The translations under genes were made by a program, and so were the position numbers. A stretch of DNA of 64,000 nt. Source: JAZGAE01 sp036475545 (GTDB taxonomy: Bacteria; Pseudomonadota; Alphaproteobacteria; DATDPM01). Under the pieces are notes generated by a model. It was not told where the DNA came from and did no database searches. It was given only the letters and a program-made list of their open reading frames with translations. The stretch lies in contig JAZGAE010000155.1 of the NCBI GenBank assembly GCA_036475545.1, positions 13,529-77,528 on the forward strand, in the 5' to 3' direction. This document shows, one piece after another, positions 18,090 through 27,228 of this stretch (position 1 is its first letter; every line of letters begins with the position of its first letter).

Positions 18090-19211
18090 TCACGCGGCCG
18101 AGGTCTGCGCCGGCACCGGAGGGGGATGCCGCCACCGGGCTCGGAACAGGACGATGCCCCCGGCAATGATGGGGACGATGGCGTTGGCGTATAGCAAGGG
18201 CACGAGAGAGGGCACCTTGGCCGCGACGTTTTGGAGACCCAGCCCGGCCATCTGCACGAGAATCATCAGCCCCGTGGCGAGAAGGATGCGGAGGGCCTGG
18301 CCACGCCGGGCGAAGTCGCCCGACAGCAGGATAGCCAAGGCGATAAAGGTGAAGGCAAGCGCCAACAGGGGGGACACCAGCCGCTGGTGTCCCTCGGCCC
18401 TCAGCTTGTAGTAGTTGTTGACGTCGTCCGGGGAGTTCGAGGGCCAGAACAGCTCGCTCAGGAACCGCTCACGTGGCTCACGCCACCGGGTCTTCCCGGT
18501 CTCCTTATCGCCGCTGACGTCCAGGTCGTACCGGTCGAAGTACAGTAACGAGAGCTCACCGTCCTCCTTCTCGACCTGTTGACGGTTGCCGTTGATCAAA
18601 ACGACGCGCGGACCAGACTCGGTTTCAACCAGGATGCCGGACTCCGCTATCATCGTGACCGGCTTGCCGGGGATGCGGCTGTCGTGGATCAGAATACCCT
18701 GGAGTTCCCCGCTCGCCCGCCGGGCGCGCACATACACCGTGATGCCATCCGACAGCGTGTTGAACACGCCCTCCTGGAGCAACACCAAGGAATGGTCGTT
18801 GCGGATCTGGAACTGCAAGTCCTTGAACTCCCGGAAGGACGCCGGGAGGAGATAGATCGTGAAGCCGTAACACAGCACCATCACGGCGGTGGCCACCAGC
18901 AGGGCGGATTTCGCGAGGCCCGTCTGGCTGACGCCCGCCGCCCGCATCACCACCAGCTCGCTGTCCATCGTGAGCCTGTTGTAGACGAACGCGACCGCCG
19001 TGAATAAAGCGATCGGCAGGATGATCGCCAAGAAGGTGGGAAGCATCAGCAGCGACAGGTGCAGGAAGGTTGCGAAAGAGACGCCCCGGTTGACGATGAG
19101 GTCGATGAGGCGCAGCGATTGGCTCAGCCAAATGGCGCAGGTCAAGGCGACGGCGATGAACAGCGTGGACGCCAGAACCTGGCGCAGGATGTATCGGGTG
19201 ATCCCGTTCAT
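18090..19211 (-). CDS. lptF: LPS export ABC transporter permease LptF
   Basis: LptF is the partner of LptG in the LPS-extracting ABC transporter. The 373-aa protein begins MNGITRYILRQVLASTLFIAV and has the coupling-helix segment YNRLTMDSELVVMRAAGVSQ plus six expected membrane helices. It leads the lptF-lptG-lptD-surA-pdxA-rsmA series. In many alphaproteobacteria lptF is divergent from pepA; here five accessory genes separate them. Confidence 0.95.
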   Translation of the reverse strand: MNGITRYILRQVLASTLFIAVALTCAIWLSQSLRLIDLIVNRGVSFATFLHLSLLMLPTFLAIILPIALFTAVAFVYNRLTMDSELVVMRAAGVSQTGLAKSALLVATAVMVLCYGFTIYLLPASFREFKDLQFQIRNDHSLVLLQEGVFNTLSDGITVYVRARRASGELQGILIHDSRIPGKPVTMIAESGILVETESGPRVVLINGNRQQVEKEDGELSLLYFDRYDLDVSGDKETGKTRWREPRERFLSELFWPSNSPDDVNNYYKLRAEGHQRLVSPLLALAFTFIALAILLSGDFARRGQALRILLATGLMILVQMAGLGLQNVAAKVPSLVPLLYANAIVPIIAGGIVLFRARWRHPPPVPAQTSAA

Positions 19212-19270
19212 GCTCGGAGTTTACAAACTCGGAATGAAATAGCGAGCAAACAAATAATGCGGCGGCGACC

Positions 19271-20110
19271 TCATGCCCTCGTCATCCAGAACGAAGTGTT
19301 GGCGACATCCGATGCCGGCAGCGCCTCGAAATACCCCTTCGTGTCCAAGTAGTGCACCGGGAGCAGCGGCCGCCATTCCCTCGAGTTCAGAAGGACGCAG
19401 GCCAGCAGATACTGCTCGTTGTACATGCGTTCGGTGAAGAGCTCGCTGTACTCGTAAGGAAGACAGATGTCGTGTACGTGAACGAGGACTCCGGGCGGCG
19501 TCAGCGGCAGGATCTCAAGGAAAAACCGGGTCGTGTCCGTCCCGTTGAAGGCGTAGTGGCTCCCGTCGAGGAACAGGACGTCGTTGCGTTTCAACACCAG
19601 GAAAAGATCGAGGTCCACGTCGAGAAGGTTGTCGCGGATGACGCGGTCCGAGATCCCGTCGATGTCCGCTCTGGGGCTCGGGTCTATGCTCGTGATCTCG
19701 CAGGCGATGCCGAAGTCATCGAGCGCCTTGCGGAAAAACTTGGTGCTGTTGCCGCTGCCGATCTCGATGATCCGGGACGGGCGCCTCGCGGCGGTGAGCG
19801 CATAGGCGACCCGGGCGTCCACGAAGCTGAAGTAGCCGTTGTCCCAATAAGGCGTCCTCGGGTCGTCGCTGTTCCGGGGCACGGCCTCGATCTCGGGACA
19901 CGCGAGATAGGGACGCAGTTCCTCCAAAGTGGCGGCGAACGTCTCCGAGTTCTCCAGGAGGATGCCCTCGAGCGAAGCGTAGAGGTAGGACGACGGACGC
20001 GGGTTTATCGCCGTGCGTTCCTTGTCGTAGATGACGTGGACGCGGTCCGGCTTGGTCACGAGACGGCGGATGTTCTTGATTACGCTCCCGAGACGGGCGT
20101 TTCGCTGCAT
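19271..20110 (-). CDS. Class I SAM-dependent methyltransferase, target unknown
   Basis: The 279-aa protein has the SAM motif RIIEIGSGNSTKF (about 113-125), an acidic ribose-binding stretch (ITSIDPSPRADID) and a later DVLFLDGSHYAFNGTD with VHVHDICLPYEY. This resembles the Methyltransf_24 group found near glycan and natural-product genes. The target is not evident. It lies 59 bp downstream of no obvious partner on its own strand, being just upstream of lptF, and faces away from the two exported-protein genes. Confidence 0.8.
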   Translation of the reverse strand: MQRNARLGSVIKNIRRLVTKPDRVHVIYDKERTAINPRPSSYLYASLEGILLENSETFAATLEELRPYLACPEIEAVPRNSDDPRTPYWDNGYFSFVDARVAYALTAARRPSRIIEIGSGNSTKFFRKALDDFGIACEITSIDPSPRADIDGISDRVIRDNLLDVDLDLFLVLKRNDVLFLDGSHYAFNGTDTTRFFLEILPLTPPGVLVHVHDICLPYEYSELFTERMYNEQYLLACVLLNSREWRPLLPVHYLDTKGYFEALPASDVANTSFWMTRA

Positions 20111-20355
20111 GTGAAGGTCCCTCGATCGTGACGGTCCCGTCGTCGCCGGCGCTCGAGGCAGCTTGACCCCGGGTTCCTTGCGAAGTCAACACGTCGGCGA
20201 GTGACGGGTCGGCGGGCCGGAGATTCTGGCGCCCGGACCGGTCCGTCGCCACGCCCCCGGGGCATGACGGCGTTATTCGGTGGCCTTTGACGGGAAGTAT
20301 TTGGTAAGCAGGGAAGCCTGCTCGTCGAGCGCGGGATGGTGGCGGGCACGCTCGG

Positions 20356-21045
20356 GTGGAGAGGACGCGAGGACCGGTGTTCGGGGTATCGAGACTTCGG
20401 CGACTTCGCCGGATCGGCGGAAGGAGACGGGGCTTTGGGCTTGGATGCGCCGCCGCCGTGGCGCTGGTGGTCGCCGTGGCGCCGGCTTGGCCGGCCCCTC
20501 CTGCGGGGCGCGGCGCGGGCCCGGCGGGCGAGCAGATGGCATCTGGAACGGCGGGTCCTGACGGCGGGGCGGTTCAAGCCCGCGACCGGACGGCCGGCCC
20601 GCGCCCACAGGCGGGGGAGGGGGAAAGTGTCCCGCAGACGGCGCCGCGAGAGGAGCGTGACGAGGAAGCGAGGAACGAATTGACGCCCGCGCCTGGGGCG
20701 GCCGCGACCGGAGAGGACGCCCCCGCGCTCGCGGAGGAAGAGGAGCCGTCGCACCTCGACCTCGACGGCATGAAAGCACGGCTGCGCGAGACAGAGGCCA
20801 TCGGTTACTTTACCAAGCTCGAGCTCAGGATCGAGGTCAACGACCTGCTCGACGCGTTCCGCGTCTATCACGAAAGCGAGGGGCGGGGGACCATCGCGCA
20901 GTTGCACGAGCGGTACGACCTGCTTCTGTTGAAAATGCGTACCCTGCTCCAGGACAGCGACCCTAAACTAGCCCATGCCATTTCCGCCTCGCGCGAGAGC
21001 GTCTGGGTCCTGCTGTCCGATCCGGAGAAGTTCGTCAATTTGTGA
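20356..21045 (+). CDS. Exported or anchored protein with disordered linker and helical C-terminal domain, unknown function
   Basis: The 229-aa frame from a GTG start encodes an Arg-rich n-region and a hydrophobic stretch (GCAAAVALVVAVAPAWPAP, about 30-48), so it is probably secreted. Residues 50-135 or so are Pro/Gly/Glu-rich linker. Residues 140-229 look folded and helical (GYFTKLELRIEVNDLLDAFR, then LHERYDLLLLKMRTLLQDSDP, ending ESVWVLLSDPEKFVNL). I do not recognise a family. Only 21 bp separate it from the next small exported-protein gene, so the two probably form an operon. Confidence 0.65.
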   Translation: MERTRGPVFGVSRLRRLRRIGGRRRGFGLGCAAAVALVVAVAPAWPAPPAGRGAGPAGEQMASGTAGPDGGAVQARDRTAGPRPQAGEGESVPQTAPREERDEEARNELTPAPGAAATGEDAPALAEEEEPSHLDLDGMKARLRETEAIGYFTKLELRIEVNDLLDAFRVYHESEGRGTIAQLHERYDLLLLKMRTLLQDSDPKLAHAISASRESVWVLLSDPEKFVNL

Positions 21046-21053
21046 GTCCGAAT

Positions 21054-21060
21054 GAGGAAG
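21054..21060 (+). promoter_or_regulatory. Shine-Dalgarno deciding the start of the small exported protein
   Basis: GAGGAAG ends 6 nt before the ATG at 21067. This supports 21067 over the in-frame ATG at 21052. Confidence 0.6.
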
Positions 21061-21066
21061 CACCCC

Positions 21067-21327
21067 ATGGCCATAGCCCGAAGGATCGCGCTCGGAACAA
21101 CCGTGGTTGCCGTTCTCACGGCCCCCTTTTCCATTGCCGCCCAGGAGGACGTCGAAAAGGTCAAGAAGGACCTCTTTGCGGTGATCACCCTCAGAGGGAA
21201 CCCCTGCGGCGCGGTCATAAGCTTCGAGCGTCTCGGCGAAAACGACTACAACGCCATTTGCCAGACCGGCGACCGCTACCACATCTTTGTTTCTTCCGAG
21301 GACCGGGTGGGCGTTGAGAAATACTAA
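21067..21327 (+). CDS. Small periplasmic protein, unknown function
   Basis: An 86-aa protein starts at 21067 with a clear signal peptide (MAIARRIALGTTVVAVLTAP, likely cut near SIAAQ). The mature part is about 62 residues (DVEKVKKDLFAVITLRGNPC, then CQTGDRYHIFVSSEDRVG). It has two cysteines, which could form a disulfide in the periplasm. No family is recognised. It follows the larger exported protein by 21 bp. Confidence 0.7.
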   Translation: MAIARRIALGTTVVAVLTAPFSIAAQEDVEKVKKDLFAVITLRGNPCGAVISFERLGENDYNAICQTGDRYHIFVSSEDRVGVEKY

Positions 21328-21539
21328 CGTCCGTCCGCCGAAGCGCGGTGAGCCATGCTGCCGTCAGGCGCGAGCAGCGAAGCCGAGTCGGCCGACGCCC
21401 AGTGCGCCGCGCCGTGTTAGCCGGGGAGAGTGACGAGCGCGGGATCGTGGCGAGCGGGCCTCGCGCGTCTCGACCGCCCGCCTCGGGACCGCCGTCCGCA
21501 CCTTGCCCGCCCGCCGGGTCTCGATCGAACGAGGTGACC

Positions 21540-22223
21540 TTGGAAACGGAAGGACAGTTCAAGCCGGCCAGCGCGATCAGCCCTGAAGAGCGGAAGCAAG
21601 AGTGGATGCGCTACTACTCTTACAAGCGCATCCACGAGCAGCTGATGCAGGTACAGATGCTCAAGGGCCTTTCCATCAACACCGTTCTGGAGATCGGGCC
21701 GTACTACGGGCTGGTGACTGCCATGCTCGACAACGCGGGCTACGAGGTCACCACCATGGACCTGAGCCCGCGAAGCTTCGAGAGACCCGACCGGCCCCAC
21801 GTCGTGATGGACCTGACCGCGATCGAGGCCGGGAAGCTGAACGGATTCGACTGCATCATGTGCTGCGCGACGCTGGAGCACATCACCTTCGAGCAGGCCA
21901 CGGCGGCGCTGCGCGCCTTTCGCGCCGCGAGTCCCCGCTACGTTGTGATTTCCGTGCCCTACCAGGGAACCCAGCTGTTCTTCCAGACCTATCTGAACCG
22001 CCACAAGGCGAGCGAGCACTTTGCGATCAAGAAGCTGCGGTTCCTACGCGAATTCAGATTCGACGCCGAGGCCGACCCCTACGGCCATAAGTGGGAGATC
22101 GGCTACCGCGGGTGGTCGCTCGGGCGGTTCGAGCGCGTGCTGCGCGGCGTCGGCTTCGAGATATTGAGGCGGGACTTCTCCTACCCGTCTTACTCCGTGT
22201 TCCACGTGCTGGAGCCCGTTTGA
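21540..22223 (+). CDS. Class I SAM-dependent methyltransferase, target unknown
   Basis: The core has the SAM motif TVLEIGPYYG and the acidic turn TTMDLSPRSFE, followed by CATLEHITFEQA, typical of a Methyltransf_11/31 fold. The downstream DPYGHKWEIGYRGWSLGRF and RRDFSYPSYSVFHVLEP close the domain. The frame is open back to 21348, but those residues are Arg/Ser/Pro-rich and not methyltransferase-like. The TTG at 21540, 5 nt after GAGG, or the GTG at 21534 is a better start. Product about 227 aa. The substrate is unknown; the neighbouring exported proteins do not reveal it. Confidence 0.78.
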   Translation: METEGQFKPASAISPEERKQEWMRYYSYKRIHEQLMQVQMLKGLSINTVLEIGPYYGLVTAMLDNAGYEVTTMDLSPRSFERPDRPHVVMDLTAIEAGKLNGFDCIMCCATLEHITFEQATAALRAFRAASPRYVVISVPYQGTQLFFQTYLNRHKASEHFAIKKLRFLREFRFDAEADPYGHKWEIGYRGWSLGRFERVLRGVGFEILRRDFSYPSYSVFHVLEPV

Positions 22224-22289
22224 CGCGCGGCGCGCGGTCGCCGACAGGGCCTCTTTGCCGGCCTCGCCGAGCGCGGCCCCTCGCGAAGC

Positions 22290-22955
22290 CTAGACGATGA
22301 TGGTGTTCACGAAGTAGAAGCTGCCGTTGATCCACAGCCCGGTAAGCGCATCGGGATTGTGCGCATAATCGACGATCCTGAGGACCATTTGAAGGTTGGA
22401 GGGGCCCGCCCGGGCCGGGTCGTGAACGAAGACCTCGAGGGTGCCGTCGTCTTGCACCAGCGCAAACACTTCGGCCTTCGGCCCGCAGCCCACGAGACGG
22501 GCGTTGCCGCCCGCGAGGCGCTCCACGCTTACCGCGACGGTTCGCCCTGCGTCCCGGACCCCATCGCGCCCTGGTTCCGCGTTCGACGACGCGGGTGGGA
22601 GCGCGCCGCCCAGGAGACGTCCGCCCGCGGGCCCTGCCGCAGGGGCGGTCTGGGGGAGCGCGTCGGAACCGTGCGCGGCCATTGGCCTGGCGGCGGCGGC
22701 GTCGAGTTCCGCGGCGGCGACGGCGACCGGCGCGGGCGTCCCGCCGGGCGTCTCCGGAACGCGGCACACCGGGGCGCCCTCGATGATCCGGAGCATCGCG
22801 CAGTCCCTCCCTGCCATCGCCGAAACGGTATGGTCCGACACGCTCTTTCCGGTAAAGGCGTAGCTCAGCCCGGAAGCGGCCAGCGACGCTATGGTGATCG
22901 GGTCGCAAGCGGCAAGCAAGACGGGCAGCACCAGTATCGAAAGCACCTTCGTCAT
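22290..22955 (-). CDS. Putative lipoprotein, unknown function
   Basis: The 221-aa protein has a lipoprotein signal with lipobox LLAAC (Cys17). The first part (ITIASLAASGLSYAFTGKSV then RDCAMLRIIEGAPVC) is followed by a low-complexity Pro/Ala linker at about 70-130. A C-terminal domain follows (GGNARLVGCGPKAEVFALVQ through GLWINGSFYFVNTIIV). The D at +2 after the cysteine would, by the enterobacterial rule, favour inner-membrane retention. The gene is divergent from pepA. I recognise no characterised family. Confidence 0.75.
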   Translation of the reverse strand: MTKVLSILVLPVLLAACDPITIASLAASGLSYAFTGKSVSDHTVSAMAGRDCAMLRIIEGAPVCRVPETPGGTPAPVAVAAAELDAAAARPMAAHGSDALPQTAPAAGPAGGRLLGGALPPASSNAEPGRDGVRDAGRTVAVSVERLAGGNARLVGCGPKAEVFALVQDDGTLEVFVHDPARAGPSNLQMVLRIVDYAHNPDALTGLWINGSFYFVNTIIV

Positions 22956-23295
22956 GGGGCCTGTCTGTTACCAGATGAAGGATTTACCCTGTCAGAAAGT
23001 GCCTAATGAACCCTTAATAACCGGTTGTAATTAAGACAAAAAGCTACGTGGAAATGAGCCGCGCCCTCGTCCCGCCTGTATCAAGGATATCACCGGTCGA
23101 GGTTGGCCGACGGTGCGGCCTGGCGCCGCGTTGCCCGCGCCGCGGGCGGCGCGCCGGCTCAGCCGTGGCAGCGGCAAAGTTGCGCTTCCCTTTGCCGCCG
23201 GTATCGGTAGAGTCGGGTGGCCCGAACCGTCTGGGCGTTCGGCACGAACCGCCTGAATCCTCGGGCCGCCCCCTCGATCAGCGCAAGAGACTCTC
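22956..23295. other. Divergent intergenic region between the lipoprotein gene and pepA
   Basis: This 340-bp gap holds no convincing gene. At 23013-23035 an AT-rich block (CTTAAT, then ACCGGT, then ATTAAG) interrupts very GC-rich DNA. It may be part of the promoter or operator region for the leftward lipoprotein gene. The remainder is GC-rich with short inverted repeats. Confidence 0.5.
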
Positions 23296-24798
23296 ATGCA
23301 AATCACTTTCTCGACCCCGAAACTGCCGCGGACAGGGACCATCGCCGTGGGCGTCCTGGAAGGGAAGAAACTCACGCCAACCGCCGCTGCTCTGGACAGA
23401 CGCACGGGCGGAGCGGTGGCCAAGGCGCTTTCTGCGAGCCGTTTCACCGGAAAGGTGGGGGAGATCCTTCCCATCCTCTCGCCGGCGGGGCTCGCCGTCA
23501 GGCGCGTCGTCCTCTATGGAATGGGGAAGGCGGGCGAGGTCGACGATTTGAGGATGCAGGCCGCGGGCGGCCACATCGTCGCTCACCTGGCCGGCACCGG
23601 GGAAAGCGCCGCCGCGGTTGCCGTGGACGCGGTGAAGGGCGCCAAGGCCAAGCCCGCCGCGATGGCCGCGAACCTGGGATACGGCGCCAGTCTCAGGTCG
23701 TATCGCTTCGCTCGGTACCGCACCCGGGAGAAGAGGCAGGAGAAACCGAGCCTCAGGTCCATGACCGTGATGGTGAGGGATCCACTGCCCGCGAGGAAGG
23801 CTTACGCCGTCCTCGATAAGGTCGCCGACGGCGTCTTCTTCACCCGCGACCTGGTATCGGAGCCCGCCAACGTCCTCTATCCGGAGACCCTGGCCCAGCA
23901 GGCCAGGAGCCTGACCAAGCTCGGCGTCAAGGTCGAGATCCTGGACGAGAAGAAATTGAGGAGGCTGGGCATGGGCGCGTTGCTCGGCGTTGCCCAGGGA
24001 AGCGTCCGCCCGCCCCGGGTCGTGGTCATGCAGTGGACAGGCGCGCGCAAGGCCAGGAACAAGCGCCCCGTGGCCTTCGTCGGCAAGGGAGTGACGTTCG
24101 ATACCGGCGGCATTTCCATCAAGCCCTCGGAGGGCATGCACGACATGAAATGGGACATGGCCGGAGCCGGCGTGGTCATGGGCCTGATGAAGGCCCTGGC
24201 CAGGCGCAAGGCCAAGGTCAACGCGGTCGGCGTGGTCGGGCTGGTCGAGAACATGCCGTCCGGCTCGGCCCAGCGGCCCGGGGACATCGTCACCTCGATG
24301 TCGGGACAGACCATCGAGGTTCTCAACACCGACGCCGAGGGCCGCCTGGTGCTCGCCGACGCCCTTTGGTACTGCCAGAACCGCTTCAAGCCCAGGGCGA
24401 TGGTGGACCTCGCCACGCTGACCGGCGCCATCATCGTCGCCCTCGGCAGCGAGTACGCGGGGCTGTTTGCGAACAACGACAAACTGGCCGAGGGCCTCGT
24501 GGCCGCCGGCAAGGCGACGGGCGAAAAGGTTTGGCGGCTGCCGCTGGCGGAGGCGTACGACAAGCTGGTCGACTGCGACGTCGCCGACATGAAGAACATC
24601 ACCGGCGTCCGCGGGGCGGGCAGCATCACGGCGGCCCAGTTCCTTCAGCGCTTCGTCAACAAGGTCCCTTGGGCCCATCTCGACATCGCCGGAGTCGCGT
24701 GGGGGAAGAAGGACGCACCCACCGTGCCCAAAGGCGGGACCGGATTCGGCGTGCGCCTTCTCGACCGCTTCGTGCACGACAACTACGAGGAAAGATAG
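23296..24798 (+). CDS. pepA: Leucyl aminopeptidase (M17)
   Basis: PepA removes N-terminal residues from peptides with two metal ions. The 500-aa protein carries the M17 signature NTDAEGRL (344-351), the Lys/Asp metal segment GKGVTFDTGG (263-272) and the M17 N-terminal macro-like domain. In other bacteria PepA can also act as a DNA-binding protein. It starts the pepA-holC pair, 48 bp apart. The family's oligomer-forming C-terminal domain is intact. Confidence 0.97.
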   Translation: MQITFSTPKLPRTGTIAVGVLEGKKLTPTAAALDRRTGGAVAKALSASRFTGKVGEILPILSPAGLAVRRVVLYGMGKAGEVDDLRMQAAGGHIVAHLAGTGESAAAVAVDAVKGAKAKPAAMAANLGYGASLRSYRFARYRTREKRQEKPSLRSMTVMVRDPLPARKAYAVLDKVADGVFFTRDLVSEPANVLYPETLAQQARSLTKLGVKVEILDEKKLRRLGMGALLGVAQGSVRPPRVVVMQWTGARKARNKRPVAFVGKGVTFDTGGISIKPSEGMHDMKWDMAGAGVVMGLMKALARRKAKVNAVGVVGLVENMPSGSAQRPGDIVTSMSGQTIEVLNTDAEGRLVLADALWYCQNRFKPRAMVDLATLTGAIIVALGSEYAGLFANNDKLAEGLVAAGKATGEKVWRLPLAEAYDKLVDCDVADMKNITGVRGAGSITAAQFLQRFVNKVPWAHLDIAGVAWGKKDAPTVPKGGTGFGVRLLDRFVHDNYEER

Positions 24799-24845
24799 GC
24801 AAGCGGACAGAATCGCGGCGCCGTCATCCCGTGGCTGGACGCGCA

Positions 24846-25295
24846 ATGACCGACATCGGCTTCTACCACCTCCTGACGACGCCGCTCGAACGGGCGCTCC
24901 CCAAACTGCTCGAGAGAGTGCTGGAGAAAGGCGGCCGCGCCGTCGTGCTGGCCGGCTCGGACGAACGGGTGGAGGCCCTCAGTGCGGCGCTCTGGACCTA
25001 TGACCCCAACGCCTTCCTGCCCCATGGCGATCCCCGCGACGGGCGGCCGGAGGAGCAACCGATCTGGCTCACGGTGGTGGACGAGAACCCCAACGGGGCG
25101 AACGTGCTGATTCTGACCGACGGCGCTGAATCCTCCCACGTCGGCGGCTTCGAGAAGTGCCTGGACGTCTTCGACGGCAGCGACGCGGAAGCGGTCGCCG
25201 CCGGCCGCGAGCGGTGGCGCAGGCACCAGGGCGCGGGCCACAGGCTCACCTACTGGCAGCAGGACGCCCAGGGCCGCTGGGAAAAGAAAGCGTGA
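24846..25295 (+). CDS. holC: DNA polymerase III subunit chi
   Basis: HolC links the clamp loader to single-strand-binding protein. The 149-aa protein shows the HolC pattern MTDIGFYHLLTTPLERALPK, a central ALWTYDPNAFLPHGDP and a late GHRLTYWQQDAQGRW. It sits right after pepA, the standard arrangement. The carbamoyltransferase gene begins 31 bp later. Confidence 0.92.
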   Translation: MTDIGFYHLLTTPLERALPKLLERVLEKGGRAVVLAGSDERVEALSAALWTYDPNAFLPHGDPRDGRPEEQPIWLTVVDENPNGANVLILTDGAESSHVGGFEKCLDVFDGSDAEAVAAGRERWRRHQGAGHRLTYWQQDAQGRWEKKA

Positions 25296-25326
25296 CGGCC
25301 GTGCGCGGGCCGGGCGCGCCGCGGTC

Positions 25327-27087
25327 ATGAAGATCCTCTCCTGCCATGCCGGTTACCACGACTCGGCCGCCGCGGTCTTCGACGAATACCGTCTGTTGGC
25401 CGCGGTTCAGCAGGAGAGGCTGACCCGCAAGAAAAGCGATGGCAACGGCGTCCCCTTCGCGTGCATCGACGAGTGCCTGGCGATCACCGGGATATCGCGG
25501 CAAGACATCGACGTGGTGGTGGTGACCCGCGGGGCTCTGCCCTGGCGCTACTACACTCACTTCGCGGGAGGCCGGTTCGTCGAGGGCAAGGTGCGGCAGT
25601 GGCTGGGCAAGGAGAAGCTCAAGAGCATGGCTCTCGAGCTGCGGCGTTCCGGCGGCACCCAGGCAGAGGGGATCTTCAATGGCCGGGGCTTCCTCGTCGA
25701 TCTCGGGTTTGGCGCCGACGTCAAGCTCGGGTTTTGCAACCACCATATGTCCCATGCCTTGCCGGCCCTGTTCTACACGGATTGGGATGACGCGCTGTTG
25801 GTCACTTCGGACGGGGGCGGCGACAACGTTCAGTACAGCCACCGTGTGTTCCGCGATGGGAGGATCGAGACCCTCTACGGCGGCGACGAGTACCTGCTGG
25901 CGCCGACGCGGATAGACAGCCTTGGCCTCGCCTATGGTTACGCGACGCAGGCGCTGGGCTACCGAATCAACCGTCACGAGGGAAAGCTCACCGGGCTCTC
26001 GGCCTATGGGAGCCCGGCGCTTTTCGATGACCTCGCCCCGCATTTCACGTTGCACCGGAACGGCCAGATCGAGAGCGACTTCGAGAGCTACCCGGCGATG
26101 CGCCGATTCATCTTCGAGCTGGCGGAAGGAGCGGCGCCGGAAGACGTGGCGGCCTCGATCCAGAAACTCCTGGAAGAATTCATGTTGGGCTCGGTGCGGC
26201 GCCTCCTCGAGCTGCACCCCGTCCGCCACCTGGGCCTCGCGGGCGGGGTGTTTGCGAATGTTAAACTCAACCGGCTCTTGGCCGAGCACACGGCCGCCGA
26301 GGAGGTATTCATATTTCCCGCCATGGGGGACGAGGGCCTCGCCGTGGGCGGCGCGCTTCAGTTCCTGTTGAAGCGCGACGGGCTGGAGCGGTGGCTGTCC
26401 GAGCGCCACCGGCTCGACGACGTTTATCTGGGCAGAGCCTACGACGACAGCATCGATGCGGTGCTCTGCGAATGTCCCGGGGTGGCCCGAGTCGCGGAGG
26501 AGCCCGTGAAAGAGAGCGTGGCGCTACTTGCCTCGGGGCGGATCGGAGCGATTTACACCGGGCGCATGGAATTCGGGCCGAGGGCGCTGGGCGCCCGGAG
26601 CATCCTCGCCAGCCCGCTCGACAGGACGATCAACGCAACCTTGAACGCCCGGCTCGGGCGCACCGAGTTCATGCCTTTTGCGCCGGTGGTGGCCGAGGAG
26701 GACGCGGAGGCGGTGTTCGAGATCGGTCCGCTTAACCGTTACGCCGGGCGTTTCATGACCATGACCTGCGCCGTGCGCGCAGCGTGGCGGGACAAGATCC
26801 CGGCGGTCATTCACGTCGACGGGACGGCCCGTCCGCAGATCGTCGCGCGCCACCAGAACCCGCTCTATTTCGATATCCTCGAGCTCTTCAAGGCGGCGAC
26901 CGGCCTGCCGGTTCTGATCAACACCAGTTTCAACGTGCACGAGGAGCCGATCGTCAACCGGCCCGAGGAATGCTTGCAGGCGCTCGTCGATCGTCGTATC
27001 GACTTCGTTGTGACCTCGAGGGGGGTCTACGCGATGGCGGACGAGCCGCTTGATGGCCGCCGAATGGAACCGCCGGAGCACCCGTAG
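25327..27087 (+). CDS. Carbamoyltransferase, NodU/CmcH/TobZ family
   Basis: Members transfer a carbamoyl group from carbamoyl phosphate, through carbamoyl-adenylate, to a hydroxyl of a sugar, antibiotic or lipo-oligosaccharide. The 586-aa protein has the Kae1-like N-terminal ASKHA domain (MKILSCHAGYHDSAAAV), the metal-binding CNHHMSHA (137-144) and DGGGDN (162-167). The C-terminal YrdC-like domain carries YTGRMEFGPRALGARSI. It is full length. No glycosyltransferase or antibiotic gene adjoins it. It stands between holC and ndk, which are neighbours in many alphaproteobacteria, so it may be an insertion. Confidence 0.9.
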   Translation: MKILSCHAGYHDSAAAVFDEYRLLAAVQQERLTRKKSDGNGVPFACIDECLAITGISRQDIDVVVVTRGALPWRYYTHFAGGRFVEGKVRQWLGKEKLKSMALELRRSGGTQAEGIFNGRGFLVDLGFGADVKLGFCNHHMSHALPALFYTDWDDALLVTSDGGGDNVQYSHRVFRDGRIETLYGGDEYLLAPTRIDSLGLAYGYATQALGYRINRHEGKLTGLSAYGSPALFDDLAPHFTLHRNGQIESDFESYPAMRRFIFELAEGAAPEDVAASIQKLLEEFMLGSVRRLLELHPVRHLGLAGGVFANVKLNRLLAEHTAAEEVFIFPAMGDEGLAVGGALQFLLKRDGLERWLSERHRLDDVYLGRAYDDSIDAVLCECPGVARVAEEPVKESVALLASGRIGAIYTGRMEFGPRALGARSILASPLDRTINATLNARLGRTEFMPFAPVVAEEDAEAVFEIGPLNRYAGRFMTMTCAVRAAWRDKIPAVIHVDGTARPQIVARHQNPLYFDILELFKAATGLPVLINTSFNVHEEPIVNRPEECLQALVDRRIDFVVTSRGVYAMADEPLDGRRMEPPEHP

Positions 27088-27228
27088 GCACGTAGGCCCC
27101 GCCCACGATGTGGTTGCCTCGCCCGCCCGATCCGGATATTAAGGCCGCGATTCTCGCGGAGGCGCGTTTCAGGGGAATTCTCGGCCTCCACCGTTTCTCT
27201 CCTTAAGCGATTTAGGGTCTTTGTCGTC

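Noticed and set aside
23013..23035. CtrA-type TTAA pair upstream of the lipoprotein gene
   Set aside because: The two TTAA elements are 13 bp apart instead of 7, and the inner and outer inverted repeats do not share a centre.
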